This document shows, one piece after another, positions 1 through 6,866 of a stretch of DNA of 20,648 bases; positions within the stretch are counted from its first letter, which is position 1, and each line of letters starts with the position of its first letter. A program made the translations under genes and the position numbers. This DNA is from Nitrospirae bacterium GWC2_57_9 (GTDB lineage: Bacteria > Nitrospirota > UBA9217). The notes beneath the pieces are model-generated. The model did no database searches and was not told the origin of the DNA. It was given only the letters and a program-made list of their open reading frames with translations. The stretch covers positions 16,041 to 36,688 of the forward strand of contig MHEA01000123.1 of NCBI GenBank assembly GCA_001805085.1, given 5' to 3'.

Positions 1-1483
1 TCACCAGGTTGTGAACGACCTGGCTGATCTGTCCTTCGTCCACATCGGCCAGATGAAGCCCTTCGGAGACGGCTATTTCGCACCTGACCCGGGAGCCCCG
101 CAAGGCAAAACCCGATGCCTCTCTGATCAGTTCTCCGAGATCGGTCGTTTTTTTGACCGGGGCGCCGCCTTTCGAGAAAGTAAGCAACTGCCTGGTCAGG
201 TCCTGGGCCCGGAGGCACGCTTTTTCAGCACCGGCGAGCTGCTGGTAGGCCGGGTGGTCCCGCTCGAGGTCAAGCATAGCCAGCGAAACGTTGCCCAGGA
301 GGGACGACAGCAGGTTGTTGAAATCGTGCGCTATCCCGCCTGCCAGGATGCCCAGAGATTCCAGTTTCTGGGCCTTGAGCAGTTCTGCTTCCATTATTTC
401 CCGTTCTGCCATCTCTTTTCTCAGCATCTCATTGGCCCGGGAAAGTTCACCTGTCTGCTCTTCCACCAGCTTGACCAACTGCTGGCGATGATTGTTCAGG
501 ATGTTTTCCGCCTGCTTCCGTTCGGTCATGTCCCGGATGATCCCTATCATGGCGATAGGGCTCCCTGAATTGTCCGCAACAAGCGCCGTGGAAAGCCATA
601 TCGGGAAGGTATGTCCTTTTTTATGGTGCACCGTCACTTCACCGCTCCATCTGCCGGCCAGTTTGATCTCCGGGATGATATTGCGTACGGCGAACTCCTT
701 GTCGACGTTCATTTGATTGACATCGCTGCCCTGGAGCTCTTCGGGAGTAAAGCCGTAGATCTTCTCCACCGCCTTATTGGAATACATCACCCTGCCGCTC
801 ATATCGATTATCTGTATGCCGTCCATGGCCTCTTCTATGGCCTTCGAAAAGAGCGTCAGCTTTTCCAGTACCTGTTTGCGATCGGTTATATCCCGGACCG
901 CTTCTATGACAGCAATTATCCTTCCGGTCGCATCGCGTAACGGAGAGGATTTGATCTCTATCATGCGGTTCTCCGCGCTTTTCACCAGCTGTTTTTCCAG
1001 GGTGTGGATCCCTCCGTCTTGCAGCGTAAGAGCGACCGGGCAACCAGGGCATGCGGAGTCTCTCTCCGAATAAGCCATGTAGCAGTATTGTCCTGTTTTC
1101 TCCCCGCCCACCAGGTTTTTATGAACCTGGTTCTGGTAGGTGACCTTCAGGTTGAGGCCCTGAATGCTGATGCCGTCGCCGATTGCCGAGACGATGGCCT
1201 GTGAACGGGCCTTCTCCTCCTCGACCTTGGCCAGGGCCTGCTCAAGAGCGTGCTGAGCGTTCTTTCGCCTGGCCAATGCCCTGGATATGACAAAACCGAA
1301 TATGATGAAACTGACGAGGAAGAGCGTGCGGAAATACAATTCGTGGCTGCCGACGTTCAAAACAAGTGAATCGGCTATCGTTTGGTGAGAAAAGAACAGT
1401 GAATCGACAATACCGTCAATGACCCAAAGAGAGATGCCGCCCACCAGGGTATACAGTATGACTTTGCGGTTATCCGTAAACAT
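1..1483 (-). CDS. Membrane PAS-PAS sensor histidine kinase (3' end cut by window edge)
   Basis: The first 494 residues of a hybrid or classical sensor kinase are present; the rest lies beyond the left edge. Two hydrophobic segments (about residues 7-28 and 51-70) anchor it in the inner membrane with only a short external loop, so sensing is probably cytoplasmic. A coiled linker (about 71-95) leads to a first PAS domain (about 96-200) with C134, C145 and C148 in a CPGCP context. A second PAS (about 211-322) follows, then a helical linker and a HisKA dimerisation helix with the phospho-acceptor H386 in GGIAHDFNN. The start of the ATPase domain (DEGQISQVVHNLV) is reached, but the G boxes are outside. 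ATG at 1483 is preceded by AAGGA four bases away. A good promoter lies just upstream, so it is probably transcribed independently of the ABC genes. No response regulator is visible here; one could lie to the left. Confidence 0.9.
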   Translation of the reverse strand, partial: MFTDNRKVILYTLVGGISLWVIDGIVDSLFFSHQTIADSLVLNVGSHELYFRTLFLVSFIIFGFVISRALARRKNAQHALEQALAKVEEEKARSQAIVSAIGDGISIQGLNLKVTYQNQVHKNLVGGEKTGQYCYMAYSERDSACPGCPVALTLQDGGIHTLEKQLVKSAENRMIEIKSSPLRDATGRIIAVIEAVRDITDRKQVLEKLTLFSKAIEEAMDGIQIIDMSGRVMYSNKAVEKIYGFTPEELQGSDVNQMNVDKEFAVRNIIPEIKLAGRWSGEVTVHHKKGHTFPIWLSTALVADNSGSPIAMIGIIRDMTERKQAENILNNHRQQLVKLVEEQTGELSRANEMLRKEMAEREIMEAELLKAQKLESLGILAGGIAHDFNNLLSSLLGNVSLAMLDLERDHPAYQQLAGAEKACLRAQDLTRQLLTFSKGGAPVKKTTDLGELIREASGFALRGSRVRCEIAVSEGLHLADVDEGQISQVVHNLV

Positions 1484-1518
1484 ATCATCCTTGCTGATGC
1501 AAGATTAGGAGTCCGCTT

Positions 1519-1548
1519 ATAGTAATACCTTTCGGCCGATCTTGTCAA
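1519..1548 (-). promoter_or_regulatory. Sigma-70-like promoter for the PAS histidine kinase
   Basis: On the minus strand a perfect -35 TTGACA (1543-1548) is followed after 18 bases by TACTAT (1519-1524), four of six matches to the -10 consensus. The start of transcription would be near 1512, about 29 bases before the kinase ATG. A small perfect dyad, TCTCG-AAG-CGAGA (1549-1561), touches the upstream edge of the -35 box and could be an operator, or simply chance. Confidence 0.5.
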
Positions 1549-1589
1549 TCTCGAAGCGAGAAGAGAGAAAGGTTGAGGGTGTTAAAGCC

Positions 1590-2270
1590 CTACTGTCCAA
1601 GGATCGATCCTTGCTGCATCCTGATCACCCGGTGAGACCGCTTTGCGAGATCCGAGTTGTGGGTGACCATGATGAAGGTGATCCCGGCATCCCGGTTCAT
1701 GAGCAGGAAGAAATTCATCATATCCCGCTCAGTATCTTCGTCAAGATCCCCGGTCGGCTCATCGGCAAGAATCACGTCGGGTCGGTTCATGAATGCACGG
1801 GCGATGGCGACGCGCCGCTGCTGGCCGCCGGACAACTGGGAGGGATATGCTTCGATCTTATCTGCAAGGCCCACCATGCGGATGAGGTCAATCGCCTTGC
1901 TCGAAGGTTCTTCGCGGGATGGTTCCCCTTTCGAAAAAAGCGTGGGCAACAGCAGATTTTCCCTGACCGTCAGCAGGGGGAGGAGGCTCGCGAACTGGAA
2001 CATGAATCCGATCTTCTCGTTTCGGTATTCCGATAACTGGTCGCTGGTCAGGGAAGAAATGTCCCTGTCTTCGAAAGAGATCGACCCTGAAGAGGGATTG
2101 GTAATGCCGCCGATGAGGGACAGAAGGGTGGTTTTGCCCGATCCGGAATGGCCGACGATGGAAATAAAATCTCCCCGCTCCACCGAGAGCGAAACACTGC
2201 TCACCGCATTGATGGTCTGCGCCCCCACCTGGTAGGCCTTGGTAACGTTCTGAACGATGATCTGAGCCAC
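1590..2270 (-). CDS. ABC transporter ATP-binding protein, LolD/MacB type
   Basis: A 226-residue nucleotide-binding subunit of the FtsE/LolD/MacB (type VII, mechanotransmission) ABC group. Walker A GHSGSGKTT lies near residues 39-47. The Q-loop region is FMFQFASLLPLLTV. The signature is LSGGQQRRVAIARA, Walker B is VILADEPTGDLD, and the switch histidine is in VTHNSDL. It starts with GTG, and the ribosome site AGGAG five bases upstream is formed by the last codons and stop of the permease gene, whose stop ends two bases before this start. The two products therefore almost certainly pair as one transporter. Members of this group usually extrude lipoproteins, peptides or other substrates by moving a periplasmic domain rather than threading substrate across the membrane. 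The substrate is not evident from sequence. Confidence 0.93.
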   Translation of the reverse strand: MAQIIVQNVTKAYQVGAQTINAVSSVSLSVERGDFISIVGHSGSGKTTLLSLIGGITNPSSGSISFEDRDISSLTSDQLSEYRNEKIGFMFQFASLLPLLTVRENLLLPTLFSKGEPSREEPSSKAIDLIRMVGLADKIEAYPSQLSGGQQRRVAIARAFMNRPDVILADEPTGDLDEDTERDMMNFFLLMNRDAGITFIMVTHNSDLAKRSHRVIRMQQGSILGQ

Positions 2271-2272
2271 GA

Positions 2273-3469
2273 TTACTCCTGCTTTATCACGAAAAGCGGT
2301 TCCAGCTTTTTCAGGCGCTGGACAGGAAAAAGCGCTCCCAGAGCGCAGACCCCGGTCCCGAATGCCAGCCCGGCAGCGCCGATCCCTACGCGGGTAAGCA
2401 CGGTCAGGTCCACGGGCAGGTTTTTCAGGATCGAGAAGGTTTTTGCCATGACCAGAGACAGAGCGGTGCCTGCCATGATCCCGATGATGCTGCCGATGAC
2501 GCCGAGGACCAGTACCTCGACCAGAAATACGTTAATCACATCTTTTTCCTTTGCGCCGAGGGCCCGCATGATTCCCACCTCCCTCGTCCGTTCGTTCGCA
2601 ATGGCCGTAAAGATGGCCCAGACGAGGAAAAGCGAGAGCGCCGTGGAAAGGATCAGCGTGAGATAGAATATCTTGCTGATGTCGCCGAGGGTCGAAATGA
2701 GTCCTTTGTTGACATCTCTCCGCATCACGACATCCACCTCAATGATGGAATTTTCGATATCCGACATGACCTTGTAGAGGTCCTCCCCTTTTTTTATCCT
2801 GGCGAAGATCACCGATACCTGGCCGGCTTTGATGGTCATCTTGCCGTTCTTCAGGATATCGTCGATGTTCTCGTCGCTGATAAAAACGGCCGTATCAAGG
2901 CCGGTCCCGGTCTTGTCCAGCACGCCAACCATGCGAAAGACGGAGCCGAAGAGCATCGCATCCACCTCGACGAGGCCCAGGTTAATGTTGAAGGCTGATT
3001 CGCTGCCGACGATGGCCTCTCCCTTCTTCAGCCTGCGGCCCAGCTTTTCCTTGAGCCAGGGCGTGACCACGAAGTCCGAATCCTGATCAAAGGCAACAAC
3101 CATCGAGGACGGCACCGAGCAGCAGAGACCGGTCAGGGTAACCAGGTAGGTCTGATAGGATACCTTGTCAACGCCTTCGATCTTTCTCACCCGGTCAACC
3201 AGGGAACGGTCCATGTAGAAGGACGTGGCACGGTTCTCCACGAGAATATCTTCGGCAGAGCCGCGGGAACCGGTCGGTACGATCAGGAGGTCGGCGCCGA
3301 GACGTTCCGACGTCAAACGGATGCTTGCATTCACCCGCATCACGAAGGAAAGGGCAAAGACGAGGGCCGAGACCATCAGGGTCAGTGCAGCGATAAGGAT
3401 GGCTGTCCTGAGCGGGCGTCTCCGGAGATTGCGCAGCGCCATTGAGTTGAGCGTAAATTGATCTGACAT
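2273..3469 (-). CDS. ABC transporter permease, FtsX/MacB-like, with a periplasmic Cys-Cys pair
   Basis: A 398-residue permease with the four-helix FtsX layout: helix 1 at about 22-46, a large extracytoplasmic (MacB-core-like) domain at about 47-260, then helices at about 265-290, 312-345 and 360-390. The cytoplasmic coupling region contains NERTREVGIMRALGAKEKDV, the typical FtsX motif. Within the external domain C116 and C117 are adjacent (TGLCCSVP), followed by AFDQDSDF. The pair could bind metal or form a disulfide, but that is inference. It is translationally linked to the ATPase downstream. The ATG at 3469 sits only about 12 bases after the U-tract of a strong terminator serving the haem protein gene. 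Transcription must therefore come from read-through or from a promoter buried in that upstream gene. The substrate is unknown. Confidence 0.9.
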   Translation of the reverse strand: MSDQFTLNSMALRNLRRRPLRTAILIAALTLMVSALVFALSFVMRVNASIRLTSERLGADLLIVPTGSRGSAEDILVENRATSFYMDRSLVDRVRKIEGVDKVSYQTYLVTLTGLCCSVPSSMVVAFDQDSDFVVTPWLKEKLGRRLKKGEAIVGSESAFNINLGLVEVDAMLFGSVFRMVGVLDKTGTGLDTAVFISDENIDDILKNGKMTIKAGQVSVIFARIKKGEDLYKVMSDIENSIIEVDVVMRRDVNKGLISTLGDISKIFYLTLILSTALSLFLVWAIFTAIANERTREVGIMRALGAKEKDVINVFLVEVLVLGVIGSIIGIMAGTALSLVMAKTFSILKNLPVDLTVLTRVGIGAAGLAFGTGVCALGALFPVQRLKKLEPLFVIKQE

Positions 3470-3480
3470 GGAAGAACCTA

Positions 3481-3520
3481 AAAAAAACCTTCTCTACGGA
3501 GGTCCGCAGAGAAGGTTTTA
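3481..3520 (-). terminator. Intrinsic terminator after the haem-propeller gene
   Basis: On the minus strand AACCTTCTCT pairs perfectly with AGAGAAGGTT. The stem extends inward by a CGG/CCG clamp and outward by A-T pairs, and a run of eight T follows the 3' arm. This is a textbook rho-independent terminator for the gene ending at 3546. The U-tract finishes about 11 bases before the permease ATG, so it also acts as a barrier in front of the ABC pair. Confidence 0.9.
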
Positions 3521-3545
3521 CGATTGATTGGCTGTGGCTCCTGTA

Positions 3546-4688
3546 TTACTTATTCCAGTTCGTGTCAAGCCCGCAGAGGACCGCGTTCTTGTCGCCGAGC
3601 CCGATCCCCTTGTGGCAGGCCAGGCAGGCGGAAGTGGCTTTCTCAGACAACTTCTTGGCCCCTGCATCATAGAGCATGAATGTTCCGTCGGTGATGTCTA
3701 CACTCTTGCCATCCTTCATGATAGCCTTGCCGTCTGCATCGCAGCCCTCGGTCACGGTGCGGACCGTCAAGAGTGCGAACTGGTCGTCCGCCGTGGTCTG
3801 GGCATCATGGATCTGGGACCCTTCGGGCATGATTTTTTCATCCACCAAAGCCAGGGTCTTTGCGTCCAGGACCCAGAGACGGTCACCGGCGGACTGATAG
3901 ATCTGCTTTCCATTATTGGAGAAGTATTGACGGAAAGTTATGGTCTTGTCAGGGGCGCCTTTCAGAGTCGCCTTCGCGGTCTTCTTGAGCTTTCCTTTTT
4001 CGAGTGACTTCATATCGACGAGAACGAAATCAATGTCCCCGGTGCCCTTGCCTTCCTTGGCCTGGTTCACGACCAGCAGGAACGACTTCATATCAGGAGA
4101 GTTGATGCCGTGGGTGAATTTGTAGGTGCCCTTGGCGTATCCGAGATCGCTCATCCAGACACGGTGCTTCAGGGACATATCCTTTTTGTCGATCACGTCC
4201 ACATAGCCTTCCTGACCCATGAACACCGGCATATAGAAGTTCTTGCTCTGGCCGGACGCGCAGTAAGCCGGAGCCTTCTCCGCCGGAGCCTTCGGGTCGG
4301 GCGTCAGGGCCACGTCCTTGATCACATTGCCGGTCTTGAGATCGGTCTTGCCCACATGGATCTTCTTGTTCTTGTCAGGCACATAGGTTGACCAGAACAT
4401 CACGTTCCGGTCGTTCACATCGATACGAGCATCGTGGGTAGCATAATCCTTGTCGCCGATGACGACACGATCGAGATTGTTGATCTTGACCGGCTCGGCA
4501 GCATTCGACGGATCGATCGTTACATCGGCCTTTGCAAAATGACCGCCCATGCCTGCGACATAAACCGTGCCGCTGTAGGTCTTGCCTGCAGCGACCGCCA
4601 CCGGCGTCTTCGAATCAACCGTGGTAAAGCTGAGGTAAGCGACAAATACGAGTGCCACAACAACTGCTACCGCCATCAGTTTTTTCAT
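3546..4688 (-). CDS. Exported propeller-like protein with one C-terminal c-type haem site
   Basis: A 380-residue protein with an N-terminal hydrophobic export signal (about residues 1-22, starting MKKLMAVAVVV). A long body follows, rich in short beta-strand-like repeats (WVLDAKTLALVDEKI, VDVIDKKDMSLKHRV, FVLVDMKSLEKGKL), as in YVTN-type or cytochrome cd1-type propellers. A single haem c attachment site CLACH lies at residues 355-359, close to the C-terminus. Histidines recur in similar strand contexts (ATHDARI, FTHGINS, QIHDAQT) and might form a central metal or substrate site. ATG 4688 was chosen because GGGGGAG lies five bases upstream and the signal follows at once; an in-frame GTG at 4790 would add 34 unsuitable residues. 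Both a promoter and a terminator flank it, so it is monocistronic. The specific redox function is not recognised; a periplasmic electron-transfer or respiratory accessory role is inferred. Confidence 0.75.
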   Translation of the reverse strand: MKKLMAVAVVVALVFVAYLSFTTVDSKTPVAVAAGKTYSGTVYVAGMGGHFAKADVTIDPSNAAEPVKINNLDRVVIGDKDYATHDARIDVNDRNVMFWSTYVPDKNKKIHVGKTDLKTGNVIKDVALTPDPKAPAEKAPAYCASGQSKNFYMPVFMGQEGYVDVIDKKDMSLKHRVWMSDLGYAKGTYKFTHGINSPDMKSFLLVVNQAKEGKGTGDIDFVLVDMKSLEKGKLKKTAKATLKGAPDKTITFRQYFSNNGKQIYQSAGDRLWVLDAKTLALVDEKIMPEGSQIHDAQTTADDQFALLTVRTVTEGCDADGKAIMKDGKSVDITDGTFMLYDAGAKKLSEKATSACLACHKGIGLGDKNAVLCGLDTNWNK

Positions 4689-4734
4689 AAACTCCCCCTC
4701 TTTTGTATTGTTCTTCACTTGACCTGTGTCCTTG

Positions 4735-4762
4735 ACTATAATGAATCCAGCCTGACATTCAA
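4735..4762 (-). promoter_or_regulatory. Promoter for the haem-propeller gene
   Basis: On the minus strand TTGAAT (4757-4762, four of six matches), a 16-base spacer and TATAGT (4735-4740, five of six matches) precede the gene, giving a leader of about 40 bases. A weaker alternative, TTGACC-N17-TAACTT, lies about 90 bases further upstream. Confidence 0.45.
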
Positions 4763-4878
4763 ATGCAAAAATGTGTGTTTTCCCTACCACCTCCTTTTTA
4801 AAACGAGGTTTTAGAGGCTAGTACGCTTGAAGTTAACACAACAGAAGAATGCGGTCAATACCTAATTGAAATTTGAGA

Positions 4879-5367
4879 TTATTTGTGAAGCAGAGAAGAA
4901 CGGCCAGGTGCGAAGTTTGTTAACTCCATCGGTACGCTTCGTTCTCCGGACTTCTTGAAAATTAATATCAAGTTGAACCGGAAGCCTTCTTTCACGTCCT
5001 TTGGCAGTTTGAGCAGCATAATATGATGCCTTGCCGGGCGGAGGGATACGGTGCTATCGGCGGGGATGGTGATTGCGTCCACTTTTACCATTTTCCCGTC
5101 AACGATATCGTGCAACTCGGCGACCGCACCGGGAATGTCGGTACGGGCGCCGGTAAGAATATCCTTCCTCCCGCCGGCGTTGTCGATCTTCATGAATACG
5201 GAGGCGACGCCGATCAACACCGGGGAAAGGTTCGCTTCAGCCGATTCGATCGTGATCACGGAAACCTTTTCAGAGCAGGCTGTCGCGAGCGCAATCAAAA
5301 GGAACAGGCGCAAAACCGCTGCTACCGGCCATGCTTTCATGAGGGAATCCACTTTCTGCGCCGACAC
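4879..5367 (-). CDS. PCu(A)C (DUF461) copper-chaperone-like lipoprotein
   Basis: A 162-residue exported protein. An N-terminal hydrophobic segment ends in LATAC (C31), an imperfect lipobox, so it is probably a lipid-anchored periplasmic protein. The body matches the PCu(A)C fold, whose members carry Cu(I) to respiratory copper sites in a H(M)-X10-M-X21-H-X-M arrangement. Here H86, M93, H115 and M117 keep the M-X21-HxM part exactly, but the first spacing is only six and the first HM is HD, so copper binding is likely yet unproven. GTG 5367 is preferred because AGGAG, overlapping the upstream stop, lies about seven bases before it. ATG 5340 is an alternative with no clear ribosome site. It closes the operon begun by the radical SAM gene and lies just upstream of the haem protein gene. 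Confidence 0.78.
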   Translation of the reverse strand: MSAQKVDSLMKAWPVAAVLRLFLLIALATACSEKVSVITIESAEANLSPVLIGVASVFMKIDNAGGRKDILTGARTDIPGAVAELHDIVDGKMVKVDAITIPADSTVSLRPARHHIMLLKLPKDVKEGFRFNLILIFKKSGERSVPMELTNFAPGRSSLLHK

Positions 5368-5377
5368 CTGGCCGCTC

Positions 5378-6115
5378 CTACTTGTTCTTGCCGGAAGCGC
5401 TCTCTTTTGGTTCGCCCGTGCCTGCAGCAGGCCCCGGAAGGGGCTCTATCTTCCGTACCTTGCCCTGGGCTTCGACAGCCCACGCTGTCCCTTGCAGTTT
5501 GTCGGCGATGACCCTATACTTCTTCTCCGCCTCTCCGGAGTTGCCCGAGGATTCGTAAAGCCTGGCAAGTTCCATCGTCGCCATGCCGGGACCGATCAGG
5601 GCATCGGCCCGTTCGAAGGACTTGATCGCCTCGGCTTGTTTCCCGAAAGCGCTGTAAAGATAGCCCATCCGTTGATACACGAGCCCAAGCAGAAAAGGGT
5701 CCTTGTAATGGGTGGTAAAGTACTCATATTCGCTGAGCGCTTCCTCGGTCCTTCCCAGATTCATCAAGGAGTTTGCGGCATAATACCGGGCTATGGCGCC
5801 GCTCAGGGATGACGGATATTTTTTCGTCACGTTGCGGAACAGTTCGACCGCCCTTGTATGATCGGGCGTGGATGCAGCAGTAGGACTGTACGCTTCATAA
5901 GCGGCGGCCAGGAGCACACCGGCTTTCTGCTCGTCCAGGGACCGTTTCAGTGAGTATCCGCCTACCAGTACGAGTACTGCCGCCAGAACGGATACCGCGA
6001 TCGTGAATATTTTGTTGTTCTCGGAAACCCAGTCCGAGACGGTTCGCGCAAGCGACACGATCTCCTGTTCCGGGTGCTTCTGGCTCGCATAGCCCTTCTT
6101 TTTTATCGTCGCCAT
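5378..6115 (-). CDS. Membrane-anchored tetratricopeptide-repeat protein (YfgM-like)
   Basis: A 245-residue protein. A basic cytoplasmic N-terminus is followed by one membrane helix (about residues 35-54) and then helical repeats. TPR-like units are visible in the periplasmic part, such as ARYYAANSLMNLGRTEEALSEY and LGLVYQRMGYLYSAFGKQAE. The architecture matches the YfgM/tetratricopeptide-like family, which assists protein translocation or outer-membrane assembly. The C-terminus is low-complexity (GPAAGTGEPKES). ATG 6115 is chosen over an in-frame start 51 bases upstream because GGGGGAGG precedes it by eight bases and family members begin shortly before the helix. Its stop, TAG, provides part of the ribosome site of the PCu(A)C gene 11 bases away, suggesting translational coupling. 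The substrate and partners are not known from sequence. Confidence 0.8.
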   Translation of the reverse strand: MATIKKKGYASQKHPEQEIVSLARTVSDWVSENNKIFTIAVSVLAAVLVLVGGYSLKRSLDEQKAGVLLAAAYEAYSPTAASTPDHTRAVELFRNVTKKYPSSLSGAIARYYAANSLMNLGRTEEALSEYEYFTTHYKDPFLLGLVYQRMGYLYSAFGKQAEAIKSFERADALIGPGMATMELARLYESSGNSGEAEKKYRVIADKLQGTAWAVEAQGKVRKIEPLPGPAAGTGEPKESASGKNK

Positions 6116-6134
6116 CAGGTGGTCCTCCCCCGTA

Positions 6135-6182
6135 TTTATAGTAATTTGTCGGGAACAGGAAAACACTTGTTGTCTTGTTCCC
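6135..6182 (-). promoter_or_regulatory. Possible internal promoter with overlapping inverted repeat before the TPR gene
   Basis: On the minus strand TATAAA (6135-6140) could be a -10 box, with a poor -35 (TTTTCC) 17 bases upstream. An inverted repeat GGGAACA (6151-6157) / TGTTCCC (6176-6182) with a near-palindromic centre AACACTTGTT covers the -35 area. This is an operator-like arrangement; it could instead be an RNA hairpin in the operon transcript. Confidence 0.25.
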
Positions 6183-6198
6183 TGCTGCCCTGTGGTAT

Positions 6199-6858
6199 TT
6201 ACTTGATCCCGGCCCTGGCTTTCCCGGTCAGTTCGCGTGAGTTTTTCAGCACTTCCCCGATCTGCGTTTCGTTCAGACCGCAGCCCAGGAGGACCTGGCG
6301 GGCGAATTCATCGGTGATCAGATCTCCCGGTTCATGGCTGTCGGTATCGATGACCAGCTTTGCTCCCGCCTGTCCGGCAATCCTGGCTACGTGCCCGTTC
6401 GAAAGGCTGTGTCCTTTCCTTGAAGTGATCTCCAGGCAGACGCCGTTCCGCGCCGCCAGTTCTGCTTCTTCCTTGGTAATAAGGCCGGGGTGGGCCAGGA
6501 TATCCACCCGTGCTTCGATTGCCGCGCGGTTGGTGCCCGGGTGAACCGGCTCGACCAGGGTCTCTCCGTGGGCGACGACGACCGCCGCACCGAGGGCCCT
6601 CGCCTGCTTCGTCAGTTCCGTGAAGGTCTCCGGCGGGATGTGGGTGAGCTCGATCCCCGGCAGGGCCGTTATCTTCCAGCGGCTCGACAGCTCCTTGCAG
6701 GCAGCGGCAACCCGGGGAATCGCGAAGTCAAGGTTCGAGGCATCTGCGTGGTCCGTGATCGCGATGACCTCATAGCCTTTCATGAACGCCCGGCGCACCA
6801 GTTCGGACGGCACGAGCACGCCATCGCTGAAAAGAGAATGGGTGTGGAGATCGATCAT
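6199..6858 (-). CDS. PHP-domain metal-dependent phosphoesterase (histidinol-phosphatase-like)
   Basis: A 219-residue single PHP domain. Metal-site residues are recognisable in order: H5 and H7 in DLHTHS, D12, H37 in ITDHAD, E70 in LPGIEL, H97, H123 in LAHPG, and D172 with H175 in DTDSHEPGD. These form the trinuclear site of PHP hydrolases, which cleave phosphate esters such as histidinol phosphate or nucleotides. The exact substrate cannot be read from sequence, and no other histidine biosynthesis gene is present, so a general phosphoesterase annotation is safer. ATG 6858 has AAGGAG five bases upstream and begins eight bases after the stop of the radical SAM gene, so the two are co-transcribed. 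The protein is probably soluble and cytoplasmic. Confidence 0.88.
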   Translation of the reverse strand: MIDLHTHSLFSDGVLVPSELVRRAFMKGYEVIAITDHADASNLDFAIPRVAAACKELSSRWKITALPGIELTHIPPETFTELTKQARALGAAVVVAHGETLVEPVHPGTNRAAIEARVDILAHPGLITKEEAELAARNGVCLEITSRKGHSLSNGHVARIAGQAGAKLVIDTDSHEPGDLITDEFARQVLLGCGLNETQIGEVLKNSRELTGKARAGIK

Positions 6859-6866
6859 AATGCTCC

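Noticed and set aside
4689..4790. N-terminal extension of the haem-propeller protein from a GTG at 4790
   Set aside because: It would place 34 non-signal residues ahead of a clear signal peptide that has its own strong ribosome site, and it overlaps the promoter.
4795..4813. Terminator after the PCu(A)C gene (TAAAAC-GAG-GTTTTA)
   Set aside because: The stem is A-T rich, short and not followed by a T-run on the minus strand, so it is not called.
3546..5367. Nitrous oxide reductase (nosZ) cluster
   Set aside because: The propeller protein lacks a CuA-type cysteine motif and has a single C-terminal haem site, and the ABC genes are MacB/LolD type rather than NosDFY. Only the general layout is similar.
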